A stretch of DNA of 64,000 nt, from positions 186,001-250,000 of the forward strand of contig NZ_RZHE01000008.1 of NCBI RefSeq assembly GCF_003989825.1, read 5' to 3'. Below are positions 17,653 to 27,350 of the stretch, piece by piece (within the stretch, counting starts at the first letter, position 1; every line of letters starts with the position of its first letter). The translations under genes were made by a program, and so were the position numbers. The DNA is from Vreelandella populi. Its GTDB lineage: Bacteria; Pseudomonadota; Gammaproteobacteria; Pseudomonadales; Halomonadaceae. The notes under the pieces are model-generated. The model ran no database searches. It was not told the DNA's origin and saw only the letters and a list, made by a program, of their open reading frames with translations.

Positions 17653-19035
17653 TTATTCGCTGACCACAATGACGGACTTGGCATTAACAAACTCGTGCAT
17701 GCCAAAACCGCCGTGCTCGCGCCCGTAACCAGAGTCTTTTACGCCACCAAAGGGCATTTCAGGTGTAGCCACGCCAAAGCCGTTGATGAATACCATGCCG
17801 GTATCGAAGTACTTGCTGGCAAGCTCCGTGGCACGTTTTGTGTCTTTGGAAATGATCCCGCCGCCAAGGCCATAACGGCTGTCGTTAGCAATGCGCATAG
17901 TGTCTTCATCATCCTTGGCACGAATCAGGGCCGCGACGGGGCCAAACAGCTCGTCATCATAAGCGGGCTGGCCGGGGGTAACGTTGTCCAGTACGGTCAC
18001 CGGATAGAAAGCGCCTTTACCCGTGGGCTTTTCACCGCCACAAAGTATTTTGGCGCCTTTGCTGACACTTTGCTCTACCTGTTCGTGCAGCGCATCGCGC
18101 AGATCCACGCGTGCCATCGGGCCAAGATCCGTATCACTATCGTTCGGGTCACCGACTTTTAGCGATTTCATTTTTTCTACAAAGCGCTCTTTAAAAGCCT
18201 CGTAGTTGGCGTCTGTGATCACAAAGCGTTTGGCCGCTACACAGGTTTGGCCACCGTTAAACACGCGCCCGGTGACACAGGTATCGACCGCGACATCAAG
18301 GTCAGCGTCATCCAGCACCAGGAACGCGTCGTTTGACCCCAGCTCCAGCACGGTCTTCTTCAAGTTTTCAGCCGCTTTGGCGGCTACCTTGCGTCCGGCG
18401 CCATCGCTGCCCGTTAGCGTGACACCCCGTACGGCCTTATGAGCAATCACTTCATCGGAAACGTCGTGAGAAATGACCAGCGTACGGAAAACGTTTTCAG
18501 GCAGACCCGCTTCGCGGTAAATCTTCTCAAGCAGTAGGCCGCTGCCGGTCACGTTTTCAGCGTGTTTCAGCAAAACGCTGTTACCCGCCATGATATTGGC
18601 AATGGAGTAACGCACCACTTGATAGGCGGGGAAGTTCCACGGCTGAATGCCGTAAATAACGCCCATCGGCGAGTAGGTAATAAAGCCGCGCTCACCGTTG
18701 CCGGGCTTGCGCTCTTCATCGGCCAGCTTCTTGGGGCCGTGCTCAGCCGTGTAGTCGCAGATACCGGCACACAGATCGATTTCCTGGCGCGCCTGCTCCG
18801 GAGGTTTGCCCATCTCTTTAACAATCAGCTCGGCCAGCTCTTCTTTATGGTCGGTGAGCGTCTTGCCAATGGCTTTAACGATCTTGGCGCGCTGTTCAAG
18901 GGGTTGTAACCGCCAATCAAGAAACGCTTGGTGGCTTGCCTCGACAACCTGCTTCGCCTGGCTGGAATCCATCAGCGTATAGGTATTTAGTGTGTCGCCG
19001 GTCGTCGGGTTTACGGTCGTGATGCTGTTGCTCAT
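17653..19035 (-). CDS. sad: NAD(P)-dependent succinate-semialdehyde dehydrogenase, Sad/YneI type
   Basis: The 460-aa aldehyde dehydrogenase has the catalytic cysteine C265 (FNGGQTCVAAKR) and general base E231 (LELGSNDAF). The NAD site is GSDGAGRKVAAKA, and GIQPWNFPAYQVVRYS and FGGVKDSGYGREHG are the family signatures. Its length and the KHAENV segment match E. coli Sad (462 aa) better than GabD (482 aa). Sad oxidises succinate semialdehyde to succinate, linking GABA or putrescine breakdown to the TCA cycle. The ATG has an AGGAG upstream. It follows a LysR gene on the same strand with 245 bases between, which contain the inverted repeat TCGGTT-AA-AACCGA (19075-19088). Other semialdehydes are possible substrates. 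Confidence 0.88.
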   Translation of the reverse strand: MSNSITTVNPTTGDTLNTYTLMDSSQAKQVVEASHQAFLDWRLQPLEQRAKIVKAIGKTLTDHKEELAELIVKEMGKPPEQARQEIDLCAGICDYTAEHGPKKLADEERKPGNGERGFITYSPMGVIYGIQPWNFPAYQVVRYSIANIMAGNSVLLKHAENVTGSGLLLEKIYREAGLPENVFRTLVISHDVSDEVIAHKAVRGVTLTGSDGAGRKVAAKAAENLKKTVLELGSNDAFLVLDDADLDVAVDTCVTGRVFNGGQTCVAAKRFVITDANYEAFKERFVEKMKSLKVGDPNDSDTDLGPMARVDLRDALHEQVEQSVSKGAKILCGGEKPTGKGAFYPVTVLDNVTPGQPAYDDELFGPVAALIRAKDDEDTMRIANDSRYGLGGGIISKDTKRATELASKYFDTGMVFINGFGVATPEMPFGGVKDSGYGREHGGFGMHEFVNAKSVIVVSE

Positions 19036-19280
19036 AAGATCTCCTATCTTTAGATCAACGCTTCAATGTCCATATCGGTTAAAACCGACTGGTCTAATTT
19101 AGATGACTATCTACCTTAGTAGACAATCAGCCTTTATGCGTAACGGTGGGGCAGTATCATTTTTAAAGAGTTCATAAAGCGCTAATAAAAAGCGCGTACG
19201 TTTTTCATCAATGGTTGGCTGGCTTATATTAGCGACGGCTCAGCCCCGCTTTCTTAAGCCGGTTTTTTAAAGCCAGTATT

Positions 19281-20177
19281 TTAAAGCGAGGGCCATACTT
19301 CACTCAGCGTGCGCAGCGCCGCGTCAATGGTCGGTTCTTCTGAGCGATCATGGCGCCAGATCAAGCTAAGTGCGCAGGGCAGGCGAATATTATTGGCAAC
19401 GACAAGGCCGCTTTCCTGACGCTCGGCCATGGCCAGAGCATCGCGTGCCAGGCTCAAGCCAACGCCCGCGCGTACTAAATCCAGCATGCAGGCTTCCTGA
19501 TCGACCTGGGCAACGCGGTTGGGCGTGGCGCCACTGCTGGCAAGCGCATGTTGTAAAAGGCGGTGATGGGCAGAGTCCTCGGGCGTGACGATCCAGGGCA
19601 ACCGGGCCAGGGCCTCCCAGCGTGTATCGGCTAGTTGGGCATCCCAGCCCATTGGGGCAACAACGTAATAGTGAAAATGGGTCAACTCGCGCCAGGCAAG
19701 CACCTCTTGGTCGGCACCCAGGCCGGGCGGCGCCAGGTAAAACCCCACGTCCAGGTCGCCTTGCTCAACACGTCTTAACGTACTGCCGCTCATCCCGTGA
19801 TGAAGCTCGGTTTCAAGCTGCGGTGCCTGCGTCATTAAGCGACGCAGGAAAGCGCCCAGGCGAATAAATTCCGGGTCGACAATCGTGCCTATCTTGAGCC
19901 TGCCTCTTGGCGTGCTGTGTAACGTATTGGCCGTTTGCTCAAAGGCATTAGCGCTTGCCAGGGCTTTTTCGGCAGAGGGGAGCAGGGCGTGGCCATCGGG
20001 GGTTAGCGCTAAGCCCTGGGGGCGGCGTTCAAATAGGGTAAGCCCCAGACTTAGCTGAAGCTGCTTCAACTTTAGGCTGATAGCGGGCTGGGTAAGGTGC
20101 AATTGCTCAGCCGCGCGTGAGACGCTGCCTAGACGGGCGACCGTCACAAATGCCCGTAGTGTCGCGTATTCGTGCAT
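19281..20177 (-). CDS. LysR-type regulator, divergent from the mmsA-GMC operon
   Basis: The 298-aa LysR protein has an N-terminal wHTH (LGSVSRAAEQLHLTQPAISL) and a C-terminal periplasmic-binding-protein-like effector domain from about residue 90 (GRLKIGTIVDPEFIRLGAFL). It is transcribed away from mmsA with 129 bases between the two starts, the classic layout in which a LysR protein binds the shared region and activates the neighbour in response to substrate. In Pseudomonas denitrificans a LysR regulator in the same position responds to 3-hydroxypropionate. The same effector is inferred here. Confidence 0.9.
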   Translation of the reverse strand: MHEYATLRAFVTVARLGSVSRAAEQLHLTQPAISLKLKQLQLSLGLTLFERRPQGLALTPDGHALLPSAEKALASANAFEQTANTLHSTPRGRLKIGTIVDPEFIRLGAFLRRLMTQAPQLETELHHGMSGSTLRRVEQGDLDVGFYLAPPGLGADQEVLAWRELTHFHYYVVAPMGWDAQLADTRWEALARLPWIVTPEDSAHHRLLQHALASSGATPNRVAQVDQEACMLDLVRAGVGLSLARDALAMAERQESGLVVANNIRLPCALSLIWRHDRSEEPTIDAALRTLSEVWPSL

Positions 20178-20306
20178 GGAACCTCTTGGTTTTCGTTTTG
20201 TTATTAGCTGAGCTTATATCCCAATTTAAATTTACTCAATTGATCGTGCAAGCAATCACGTTAGTCTGGGGAGATACTATTTTTTCTGCTTATAAAGGTA
20301 GTCGTG

Positions 20307-21818
20307 ATGACAACAACAGCAATTCAGCACTTTATTAATGGTCAGATCAGCGCAGGTAGCTCTGACGATGTTCAGGATGTGTTCAATCCGGCCACCGGCC
20401 AAGTAACCGGCCGTGTCACTCTGGCGTCACAAAGCGATGTGGATACGGCTGTAAAAGCGGCCATTGCAGCGTTTCCTGCGTGGGCTGATACGCCTCCCAT
20501 TCGCCGGGCCCGGGTGTTATTCAAGTTTCTGGAATTACTGAACACCCATAAAGATGCCCTGGCTGAGGCGATCACCCAGGAGCATGGCAAGGTGTTTACC
20601 GATGCCCAGGGCGAGGTGGCGCGCGGGATAGATATTGTCGAGTTTGCCTGCGGCATCCCCCAACTGCTTAAAGGTGACTACACCGAGCAGGTCAGTACCG
20701 GTATTGATAACTGGACAACCCGGCAGCCGCTTGGCGTTGTTGCGGGTATTACGCCGTTTAACTTTCCGGTCATGGTGCCGATGTGGATGTTCCCTATCGC
20801 CATTGCCACGGGTAACACCTTTATTCTTAAACCAAGCCCGCTCGACCCTAGCGCTTCATTAATGCTGGCAGACCTTCTGAAGCAGGCCGGTTTGCCCGAT
20901 GGCGTGTTTAACGTGGTGCAGGGAGGGAAAGAGTCTGTCGCAGCACTAATGGATCACCCCGAGGTAAAAGCTCTCTCGTTTGTCGGCTCGACGCCGATTG
21001 CTAACCTGATTTATGAGCGGGGTGCCAAACATGGCAAGCGGGTGCAGGCGCTGGGCGGGGCGAAAAACCATATGGTCGTCATGCCCGACGCACATCTGGA
21101 TAAAGCGGTGGATGCATTAATCGGCGCCGCCTACGGCTCGGCGGGCGAACGCTGCATGGCGATTAGCGTAGCGGTACTGGTCGGTGACGTAGCAGATAGC
21201 GTGGTGCCCAAGCTTGCTGAGCGCGCTAAAGCGCTAAAAGTAAAAAATGGCATGCAGCTGGATGCCGAAATGGGGCCGATCGTAACGCGCCAGGCCCACC
21301 AGCGTATTACCGGCTACATCGAAAAAGGCGTGTCTGAAGGCGCGAAACTGATCGTGGATGGCCGCGAGTTTGATACTGCCCAGGTGGGTGATGACTGTGC
21401 CGACGGCTTCTGGATGGGTGGCACGCTTTTCGACCACGTCACGCCGCAAATGACGATTTATAAAGAGGAGATCTTTGGCCCGGTGTTGGTTTGCGTGCGC
21501 GTGCCGGATGTAGCGACGGCCATTCAGTTAATCAACGACCACGAATTCGGCAACGGCGTCAGTTGCTTTACCGAAAGCGGCAGCGTGGCAAGAGAGTTTG
21601 GGCGCCGCATTCAGGTGGGTATGGTGGGTATCAATGTACCTATCCCGGTGCCGATGGCATGGCACGGCTTTGGCGGTTGGAAGCGTTCACTGTTTGGCGA
21701 TACCCACGCCTACGGTGAGGAGGGCGTACGTTTTTATACCAAGCAGAAGTCGATTATGCAGCGCTGGTCAGACTCGATTGATAACGGGGCTGAGTTTGTG
21801 ATGCCAACTGCCAAGTAA
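20307..21818 (+). CDS. mmsA: CoA-acylating (methyl)malonate-semialdehyde dehydrogenase
   Basis: The protein is 503 aa from the ATG at 20307; a GTG three bases earlier is also possible. Catalytic C283 lies in [14 protein letters not shown]. The position of the usual general-base glutamate reads GGAKNH, the hallmark of CoA-dependent MMSDHs, which lack that residue. The NAD-binding loop [10 protein letters not shown] and the [16 protein letters not shown] motif agree. The enzyme converts malonate semialdehyde to acetyl-CoA plus CO2, or methylmalonate semialdehyde to propionyl-CoA. Next to a GMC 3-hydroxypropionate oxidase it corresponds to DddC of Halomonas and MmsA of 3-HP-degrading pseudomonads. 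No valine-pathway genes accompany it, which favours the 3-HP/beta-alanine role. Confidence 0.93.
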   Translation: MTTTAIQHFINGQISAGSSDDVQDVFNPATGQVTGRVTLASQSDVDTAVKAAIAAFPAWADTPPIRRARVLFKFLELLNTHKDALAEAITQEHGKVFTDAQGEVARGIDIVEFACGIPQLLKGDYTEQVSTGIDNWTTRQPLGVVAGITPFNFPVMVPMWMFPIAIATGNTFILKPSPLDPSASLMLADLLKQAGLPDGVFNVVQGGKESVAALMDHPEVKALSFVGSTPIANLIYERGAKHGKRVQALGGAKNHMVVMPDAHLDKAVDALIGAAYGSAGERCMAISVAVLVGDVADSVVPKLAERAKALKVKNGMQLDAEMGPIVTRQAHQRITGYIEKGVSEGAKLIVDGREFDTAQVGDDCADGFWMGGTLFDHVTPQMTIYKEEIFGPVLVCVRVPDVATAIQLINDHEFGNGVSCFTESGSVAREFGRRIQVGMVGINVPIPVPMAWHGFGGWKRSLFGDTHAYGEEGVRFYTKQKSIMQRWSDSIDNGAEFVMPTAK

Positions 21819-21841
21819 TAAGTTGATGCGGAGCAAGGCAA

Positions 21842-23506
21842 ATGACACAACAACAAACCTTGGCATTTGACTACATTGTGATAGGCGCAGGCACCGCAGG
21901 ATGCCTGATGGCCAACCGGTTAAGCGCCGACCCGAATAATCGGGTACTGCTGATAGAAGCGGGCGGGCGCGATAACTATCACTGGATCCATATTCCGGTG
22001 GGGTATCTGTACTGCATCAATAACCCGCGCACCGACTGGCTGTTTCGGACCGAGCCCGAGCAGGGCTTAAACGGCCGCTCGCTGATTTACCCGCGGGGTA
22101 AAACCCTGGGCGGCTGTTCGAGCATTAACGGCATGATTTATATGCGCGGTCAGGCGCGCGATTACAATCACTGGGCTGAGGTCGTAGGTGATGATGCCTG
22201 GCGGTGGGAAAACTGCCTGTCGGACTTTATGAAGCATGAAAGCCACTACCGGCTGGATGAAGGAGGCGATGCTGATGCCGAGCAGCGTGACTTTCACGGA
22301 GATAGCGGTGAGTGGCGGGTTGAAAAGCAGCGCTTGAAGTGGGAAGTGCTGGACGACTTCGCCGAGGCGGCCGTGCAGGCCGGTATTCCACGCACTCAGG
22401 ATTTTAACCGCGGCAATAATGAAGGCGTCGCCTACTTTGAAGTAAACCAGCGTAATGGCTGGCGCTGGAACACGGCCAAGGCGTTTCTACGCCCTGCGCT
22501 TAAACGTAAAAACCTGACGCTTTGGCACTCTACCCAGGTGAATCGGCTCTACTTTGAAAATGATGAAGGTAGCCCACGCTGTAAAGGGGTAGACGTTACC
22601 CAGCGCGGGAAAAGCGTTAACGCCCACGCCAGCAAAGAAGTAATTTTGTGTGCCGGCGCCATTGGCTCACCGCATCTTCTGCAACTATCCGGTATCGGAC
22701 CTAAAGCGCATCTTGAAGAGCACGCTATTAATGTAGTGCATGACCTGCCGGGAGTGGGCGAAAACCTGCAAGATCACCTCCAGATACGCTCGGTGTATCG
22801 TGTCACCAATGCAAAAACCCTAAACGCCATGGCAAGTACCTGGTGGGGAAAAGCGGGTATCGGATGGGAGTATTTTAGTAAGCGAACGGGGCCCATGAGC
22901 ATGGCGCCTTCCCAATTAGGTGCCTTCACAAGAAGTGCCGATGAGTATGAGTTTCCTAATATTCAGTACCACGTTCAGCCATTGAGCTTGGACGCCTTTG
23001 GGCAGCCACTGCACGCTTACCCGGCGATTACCGCCAGCGTATGTAATCTGAACCCCACCAGCCGGGGGACGGTACGTCTTAAAAGTAATCATCCAGGTGA
23101 GCCGCCAGCCATTGCGCCCAATTACCTGAGCACCCCTGAAGATCGCAAGGTGGCCGCTGACTCCTTGAGAATCACCCGCCGTATTGCCGCACAGCCTGCT
23201 TTTGATAAATACAGGCCAGAAGAGGTTAAGCCTGGGGTTCAGTATCAAAGTGATGATGAGCTGGCGCGTTTGGCGGGCGATATAGGTACGACTATCTTTC
23301 ATCCTGTGGGTACCACGCGTATGGGACGCGCTGATGACCCCATGGCCGTGGTCGATGCCAGATTGCGCGTGCGAGGGATCAAAGGCGTGCGTATTGCCGA
23401 TGCGGGTATCATGCCGACGATCACCAGTGGCAACACAAATTCGCCCACGTTAATGATTGCTGAAAAGGTGGCGAATTGGATTTTAGAAGAAAATTCATTG
23501 CATTAA
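21842..23506 (+). CDS. dddA: GMC-family FAD oxidoreductase, probable 3-hydroxypropionate dehydrogenase
   Basis: The protein is 554 aa. The FAD dinucleotide fold has GAGTAG at 15-20, followed by VLLIEAGGRD. The GMC signatures are PRGKTLGGCSSINGMIYMRG and GAIGSPHLLQLSGIG. The C-terminal active-site pair is in HPVGTTRMG and GNTNSPTLMIAEKVA. GMC enzymes oxidise primary alcohols; this group includes choline dehydrogenase and DddA/HpdH, which oxidises 3-hydroxypropionate to malonate semialdehyde. The gene lies 23 bases after mmsA, whose enzyme uses that product. The substrate is inferred from this neighbour and the divergent LysR gene. Choline is less likely because betB/betI are absent nearby. Confidence 0.85.
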   Translation: MTQQQTLAFDYIVIGAGTAGCLMANRLSADPNNRVLLIEAGGRDNYHWIHIPVGYLYCINNPRTDWLFRTEPEQGLNGRSLIYPRGKTLGGCSSINGMIYMRGQARDYNHWAEVVGDDAWRWENCLSDFMKHESHYRLDEGGDADAEQRDFHGDSGEWRVEKQRLKWEVLDDFAEAAVQAGIPRTQDFNRGNNEGVAYFEVNQRNGWRWNTAKAFLRPALKRKNLTLWHSTQVNRLYFENDEGSPRCKGVDVTQRGKSVNAHASKEVILCAGAIGSPHLLQLSGIGPKAHLEEHAINVVHDLPGVGENLQDHLQIRSVYRVTNAKTLNAMASTWWGKAGIGWEYFSKRTGPMSMAPSQLGAFTRSADEYEFPNIQYHVQPLSLDAFGQPLHAYPAITASVCNLNPTSRGTVRLKSNHPGEPPAIAPNYLSTPEDRKVAADSLRITRRIAAQPAFDKYRPEEVKPGVQYQSDDELARLAGDIGTTIFHPVGTTRMGRADDPMAVVDARLRVRGIKGVRIADAGIMPTITSGNTNSPTLMIAEKVANWILEENSLH

Positions 23507-23693
23507 GTTTTTTTCAAGCATAATGTTGACGTGCGCTTTTGTTAAGTGCATGCTTTCTGCAGTAGGTTAGCAAGTCGAACGTTGTCAGCAGTACCGAACG
23601 CCCAAGCGTAAGTCTGGTGAAAGTTTCTTGTTCTACCCACTGCAATTCGGGTATTGCCCGGCTTTACATTAAGTAATATCGAGGATTTCGATC

Positions 23694-23900
23694 ATGGCAA
23701 CTGGTACCGTTAAGTGGTTTAACGACACTAAAGGTTTCGGCTTCATTTCTCCGGACGACAATGGCGACGACCTGTTCGCGCACTTCTCCGAAATTCAAGC
23801 TGACGGTTTCAAAACTCTGCAAGACGGCCAGAAGGTTTCCTTCGACGTTACTCAGGGTAAAAAAGGCCTTCAGGCTTCCAACATCAAGGTTCTGGGTTAA
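23694..23900 (+). CDS. Cold-shock-domain protein, CspA family
   Basis: The protein is 68 aa and is a single OB-fold cold-shock domain. RNP1 is KGFGFI, and RNP2 is DLFAHF (most family members have DVFVHF). The start [18 protein letters not shown] is canonical. The protein binds single-stranded RNA/DNA as a chaperone. The 187-base leader after the GMC gene could hold the long 5' UTR that regulates many csp genes after temperature drop, but I could not define a structure. Cold inducibility is not proven by sequence; several Csp paralogues are constitutive. Confidence 0.95.
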   Translation: MATGTVKWFNDTKGFGFISPDDNGDDLFAHFSEIQADGFKTLQDGQKVSFDVTQGKKGLQASNIKVLG

Positions 23901-23948
23901 TTCTCAGCATTTGATGTTCGCCACTAGCGTTTAACGCTAGCGTGCTAA

Positions 23949-23976
23949 AACCCCGCTTAAAAGCGGGGTTTTTTGT
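23949..23976 (+). terminator. Rho-independent terminator of the csp gene
   Basis: AACCCCGCTT and AAGCGGGGTT pair across an AA loop, followed by a T-run. Just upstream a second short hairpin (CTAGCGT-TTA-ACGCTAG, 23924-23940) precedes it. Confidence 0.93.
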
Positions 23977-24092
23977 GCGCGTATGAAAACTTTATATTCT
24001 ATTTCGATATTTAAATGTTTCTAAAAATAACTTTTTAGAATATGCAGTTGGCGTCACAATAGCACATGCTTTTTTGTTAGGGATGCTGCGTT

Positions 24093-25862
24093 ATGACGCT
24101 GGATGCTTGGATTGCGGTAGCCGTAGTTGTCACCATTTTTCCGTTGATGGCCGCCTCGCGTTTGGGGCCGGATATCATTTTACTAGGCGCCGTCATTGTA
24201 CTGATGACGCTGGGCGTGCTGGAGCCTGCAGAGGCGTTAAGCGGTTTCTCCAATAGCGGCCTGTTTACCGTTGCGTTTATGTACGTGCTGGTGGCCAGTA
24301 TTCGTGAAACGGGCGGCATCGATTTAATTATCCGCTATGTGCTGGGGCGCCCCAAGACCGAGCGAGGCGCCCTGGTGCGGTTGCTGTTGCCGGTGGCTTC
24401 ACTAAGCGGTTTTTTAAACAATACGCCAGTGGTGGCAACGTATATACCGGCGGTGATGAGTTGGAGCCGACGTTTGCGGCGCTCGCCCCAGCGCCTTTTG
24501 ATGCCGCTCAGCTTCGCCTCGATTCTCGGCGGCACCATTACTCTGTTTGGCACCAGTACCAATCTGGTTGTTCATGGGCTGCTGGTCGAACGCTACCCAG
24601 ACCTGGTCATGGGATTGTTTGATCTCGCCTGGGTAGGCATCCCTGTGGCCGTTGTCGGCCTTACCTATCTAATTATACTCGGCCCTCGGCTGTTGCCGGC
24701 CCGGGAGGGGCTGGCCAACGTGTTTGCCAACCCGCGTGAATTCACCATCGAGATGGAGGTAGACCGTGAAGGGGTGCTGGTTAACCGTACGGTTGAAGAG
24801 GCGGGATTGCGCCACCTGCAAGAGCTGTTTCTGGTTGAAATTGAACGCGATGGCAACGTTGTCAGCGTTGTCGGGCCTGGCGAGCAGTTAAAAGGCGGCG
24901 ACCGGCTGGTGTTTGCGGGCACCAGCGATGCCGCGGTCGAGCTGCAGCAGATCCGTGGGCTTGTGCCTTCGCGCGATAGTGCCTCAAGTCTTGAAAAGGA
25001 GTTCAAGGAGCGCCGCTTGGTCGAGGCGGTCGTCTCCAACCAGTGCCAGTTTATCGGTCAGCGCATTCGCGATGGCCGATTTAGAACACTCTATGGCGCT
25101 GCCGTGCTGGCAATTTGCCGAGGCGGTGAGAGGGTTCGAGGTAACCTTGGGCAGGTGCGCCTGCAGCCTGCCGATGTATTGCTGCTGGAGGCACGCCCGC
25201 CGTTTATCGAGCGTCATCGCCAGTCAAAGGACTTTCTTTTGATCAGCGAGCTCAACGGCTCGGCAAGGCCGGTTCACGAAAAAGCCCCGCTTGCCTGGGG
25301 TATTCTACTGGGCGCTGTACTGCTGGCCGCCTTGGGGGTGGTCAGCATGCTGAATGCCGCCATGCTGGGGGCTGCGTTAGCGCTTCTGACCGGCTGCTGT
25401 TCGGTTGACGCCGCCAAGCGTGGGCTCGATAGCCAGGTACTGTTAACGATTGCGGCCTCTTTCGGAGTAGGCGCTGCGCTGCAAAGCTCAGGTGCGGCAG
25501 ACGCGATTGCCGGTGGCGTTCTGAATATCGTGGGCGGTAATCCTTGGCTTCTGTTGATAGGTACTTACTGTGTCGTTGCGCTGTTAACCGAGCTTGTCAC
25601 CAATAACGGTGCCGCCGTGATTATCTTCCCAGTGGTCATGGCTGCTGCCGAGAGCTTGGGGGTTAATCCCATGCCGTATGTGGTGGCGGTCATGTTCGCT
25701 GCCTCAGCCAGTTTTCTAACCCCGATCGGTTATCAAACCAATTTGATGGTGTATGGCCCCGGCGGTTATCGAATCAGCGATTTCCTGCGGGTAGGCGGCG
25801 GATTGAACGTCATTACCGGTATTATTGCGCTTGTCTTGATTCCTCTGGTGTGGCCCTTTTAG
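24093..25862 (+). CDS. SLC13-type permease with two central TrkA-C (RCK_C) domains
   Basis: The 589-aa protein has two membrane halves. The first half, about residues 1-205, contains the SNT-like motif FLNNTPVVATYIPAVMSWS and GGTITLFGTSTNLVVHGLL. A soluble insert of about 190 residues has two RCK_C-like repeats (FLVEIERDGNVVSVVGPGEQ and GAAVLAICRGGERVRGNLG). The second half, about 400-589, contains ELVTNNGAAVIIFPVVMAAA and SFLTPIGYQTNLMVYGPGGY. Relatives include putative sulfate or anion/Na+ symporters of the SAC1/SLT group and bacterial YfbS-like proteins. The RCK_C domains probably regulate transport by binding a ligand or nucleotide. The substrate is unassigned. Confidence 0.88.
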   Translation: MTLDAWIAVAVVVTIFPLMAASRLGPDIILLGAVIVLMTLGVLEPAEALSGFSNSGLFTVAFMYVLVASIRETGGIDLIIRYVLGRPKTERGALVRLLLPVASLSGFLNNTPVVATYIPAVMSWSRRLRRSPQRLLMPLSFASILGGTITLFGTSTNLVVHGLLVERYPDLVMGLFDLAWVGIPVAVVGLTYLIILGPRLLPAREGLANVFANPREFTIEMEVDREGVLVNRTVEEAGLRHLQELFLVEIERDGNVVSVVGPGEQLKGGDRLVFAGTSDAAVELQQIRGLVPSRDSASSLEKEFKERRLVEAVVSNQCQFIGQRIRDGRFRTLYGAAVLAICRGGERVRGNLGQVRLQPADVLLLEARPPFIERHRQSKDFLLISELNGSARPVHEKAPLAWGILLGAVLLAALGVVSMLNAAMLGAALALLTGCCSVDAAKRGLDSQVLLTIAASFGVGAALQSSGAADAIAGGVLNIVGGNPWLLLIGTYCVVALLTELVTNNGAAVIIFPVVMAAAESLGVNPMPYVVAVMFAASASFLTPIGYQTNLMVYGPGGYRISDFLRVGGGLNVITGIIALVLIPLVWPF

Positions 25863-25923
25863 GCGCAATTGCTCGCCGTGAATGCCGGTTTGCGCTAGGG
25901 TGCTGTTTTTCAATTAAGTAAGG

Positions 25924-26598
25924 ATGAACACAATGACCGCTCCGGGCGAACTGATTATTGAGCCGCAAAATGGTCAACCCGCCGATGCTTGCGTGTTTAT
26001 TATTCACGGCTTGGGAGCCGATGGGCATGACTTCGAGCCGCTGATCCCCGCGCTACAACTGCCTGACGATGCGCACGTGCGCTTTATCATGCCCCATGCG
26101 CCCCGGCTGCCGGTAACGGTTAACGGTGGGATGGTGATGCCTGCCTGGTACGACATTCTGGCCATGGATTTGGGGCGCCGCGTTGATGAAGTGCAGCTCA
26201 AGCGCTCGGCCGAGCGTATTCAGGCGCTGATTCAGGAGCAGATTGATCAGGGAATCGTCAGTCAGCGAATTATCGTGGCGGGCTTTTCCCAGGGGGGCGC
26301 CGTGGCCTACCAGGCAGCGCTGTCATTCCCGCAGCCGCTTGGCGGGTTACTGGCCATGTCGACCTACTTTGCCACCGCCGACAGCATAGAGGCGAGCGAG
26401 GCAAACCGATCATTGCCCATTGAAGTACACCACGGTAACTTTGATCCCATTGTGGCAGAGACGTTGGGGCGCGCGGCGTTTGATCGCCTGAAAGAGCAGG
26501 GCTACACGGCCAATTATCGCCAGTATCCCATGGCTCACGCTCTTTGCCCCCAGCAGGTGGGGGATATCGGCCAGTGGCTCACCAAGCTTCTGGGATAA
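25924..26598 (+). CDS. Carboxylesterase of the phospholipase/carboxylesterase (acyl-protein-thioesterase-like) family
   Basis: This alpha/beta hydrolase of 224 aa is a typical length for the Abhydrolase_2 family. The oxyanion region is FIIHGLGADGHDFEPL. The nucleophile S122 lies in GFSQGGAVAYQ, the acid is D174 (HGNFDPIV) and the histidine is H205 (YPMAHALCPQ). No signal peptide is visible, so it is cytosolic. Characterised relatives hydrolyse short-chain esters. The ATG at 25924 follows TAAGGATG; a second ATG at 25933 is possible. It stands between two membrane-transport genes with no clear functional link. Confidence 0.92.
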   Translation: MNTMTAPGELIIEPQNGQPADACVFIIHGLGADGHDFEPLIPALQLPDDAHVRFIMPHAPRLPVTVNGGMVMPAWYDILAMDLGRRVDEVQLKRSAERIQALIQEQIDQGIVSQRIIVAGFSQGGAVAYQAALSFPQPLGGLLAMSTYFATADSIEASEANRSLPIEVHHGNFDPIVAETLGRAAFDRLKEQGYTANYRQYPMAHALCPQQVGDIGQWLTKLLG

Positions 26599-26672
26599 TC
26601 AGCGCATCGACAAGTGATGCAAAGGCAGGCACAGTAACCTAACGATAAGCCGGTGCAAGGATAGCAAAGGCA

Positions 26673-27350
26673 GTGATAGCATCTTTTGATGGTGTAGAAG
26701 TAGGTTTAGCGCTCTGTATGGTGACAGCAGCGCTGTTTTGTTTATTTGACCGTCATTTGCTGCGTGCCTGCTGCTTTTTTGTGGGATTCACTCTTTGCAT
26801 GGCGCTTGCCTGGCTGATACTGGAAGCGCCCTGGCTTGCCGGTGTTGAAGGACTGATAGGGGCGCTTTTAACCGCACCGTGCCTGTTTTATGCCTTGGGC
26901 AGCTTTTCGCATGCCGCCAAGCTGCCGCCTTATGATCACATCAAGGAACCGCTTTCTCGCGGTGTCATGCGTACACTATTGGCGCTCGCCTGGTGCCTGA
27001 TGGTGGGCGCGACCGTGCGTTTTATCTTTCCCGAAATGGTCTATTCGCCCACCGAACACCCACTGCTATTGGCAGGCATTGTAATGATCGCCACGGCGAT
27101 GGGGGCTTTTGCCTGGCATCGCCACCTGGTGCGGCGTCTGCTTGCCTTTAACGTACTCGGCTCAGGTGTATTTTTGCTTCTGGCGGGGCTTGCGGGAACG
27201 AGCGCGCAAGGTCAGGCGCTGGTTACGGTTGGCCTGGTGGTTGCCTGGTTAGGTTCACTTTTGGGCGCCTTGGTGATTCGCAGACTCTACCAGCTGGAAG
27301 GGCAGGTCGCCTTGTCGGACGAAAGCGCGCTCAAGGAGAAGGGCAAATGA
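26673..27350 (+). CDS. Fused MbhD-like (DUF4040) and MrpC/NuoK-like membrane subunit
   Basis: This 225-aa membrane protein starts with GTG after AAAGG. Residues 1-75 resemble the DUF4040/MbhD segment found at the C-terminus of MrpA (HLLRACCFFVGFTLCMALAW, APWLAGVEGLIGALLTAP). Residues about 120-215 resemble MrpC/NuoK (HLVRRLLAFNVLGSGVFLLL, QALVTVGLVVAWLGSLLGAL). A three-helix MrpC unit is thus joined to an MrpA-type accessory piece. It overlaps the next gene by 4 bases and opens a four-gene run of complex-I-like membrane subunits. It probably forms the small-subunit core of a cation/proton antiporter complex; the fusion is unusual compared with standard mrpA-G operons. Family assignment is by eye. 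Confidence 0.7.
   Translation: MIASFDGVEVGLALCMVTAALFCLFDRHLLRACCFFVGFTLCMALAWLILEAPWLAGVEGLIGALLTAPCLFYALGSFSHAAKLPPYDHIKEPLSRGVMRTLLALAWCLMVGATVRFIFPEMVYSPTEHPLLLAGIVMIATAMGAFAWHRHLVRRLLAFNVLGSGVFLLLAGLAGTSAQGQALVTVGLVVAWLGSLLGALVIRRLYQLEGQVALSDESALKEKGK

Noticed and set aside
21842..23506. Choline dehydrogenase (betA)
   Set aside because: The GMC fold is shared, but the partner gene encodes a CoA-acylating semialdehyde dehydrogenase and betB, betI and betT are absent nearby. The 3-HP role fits better.
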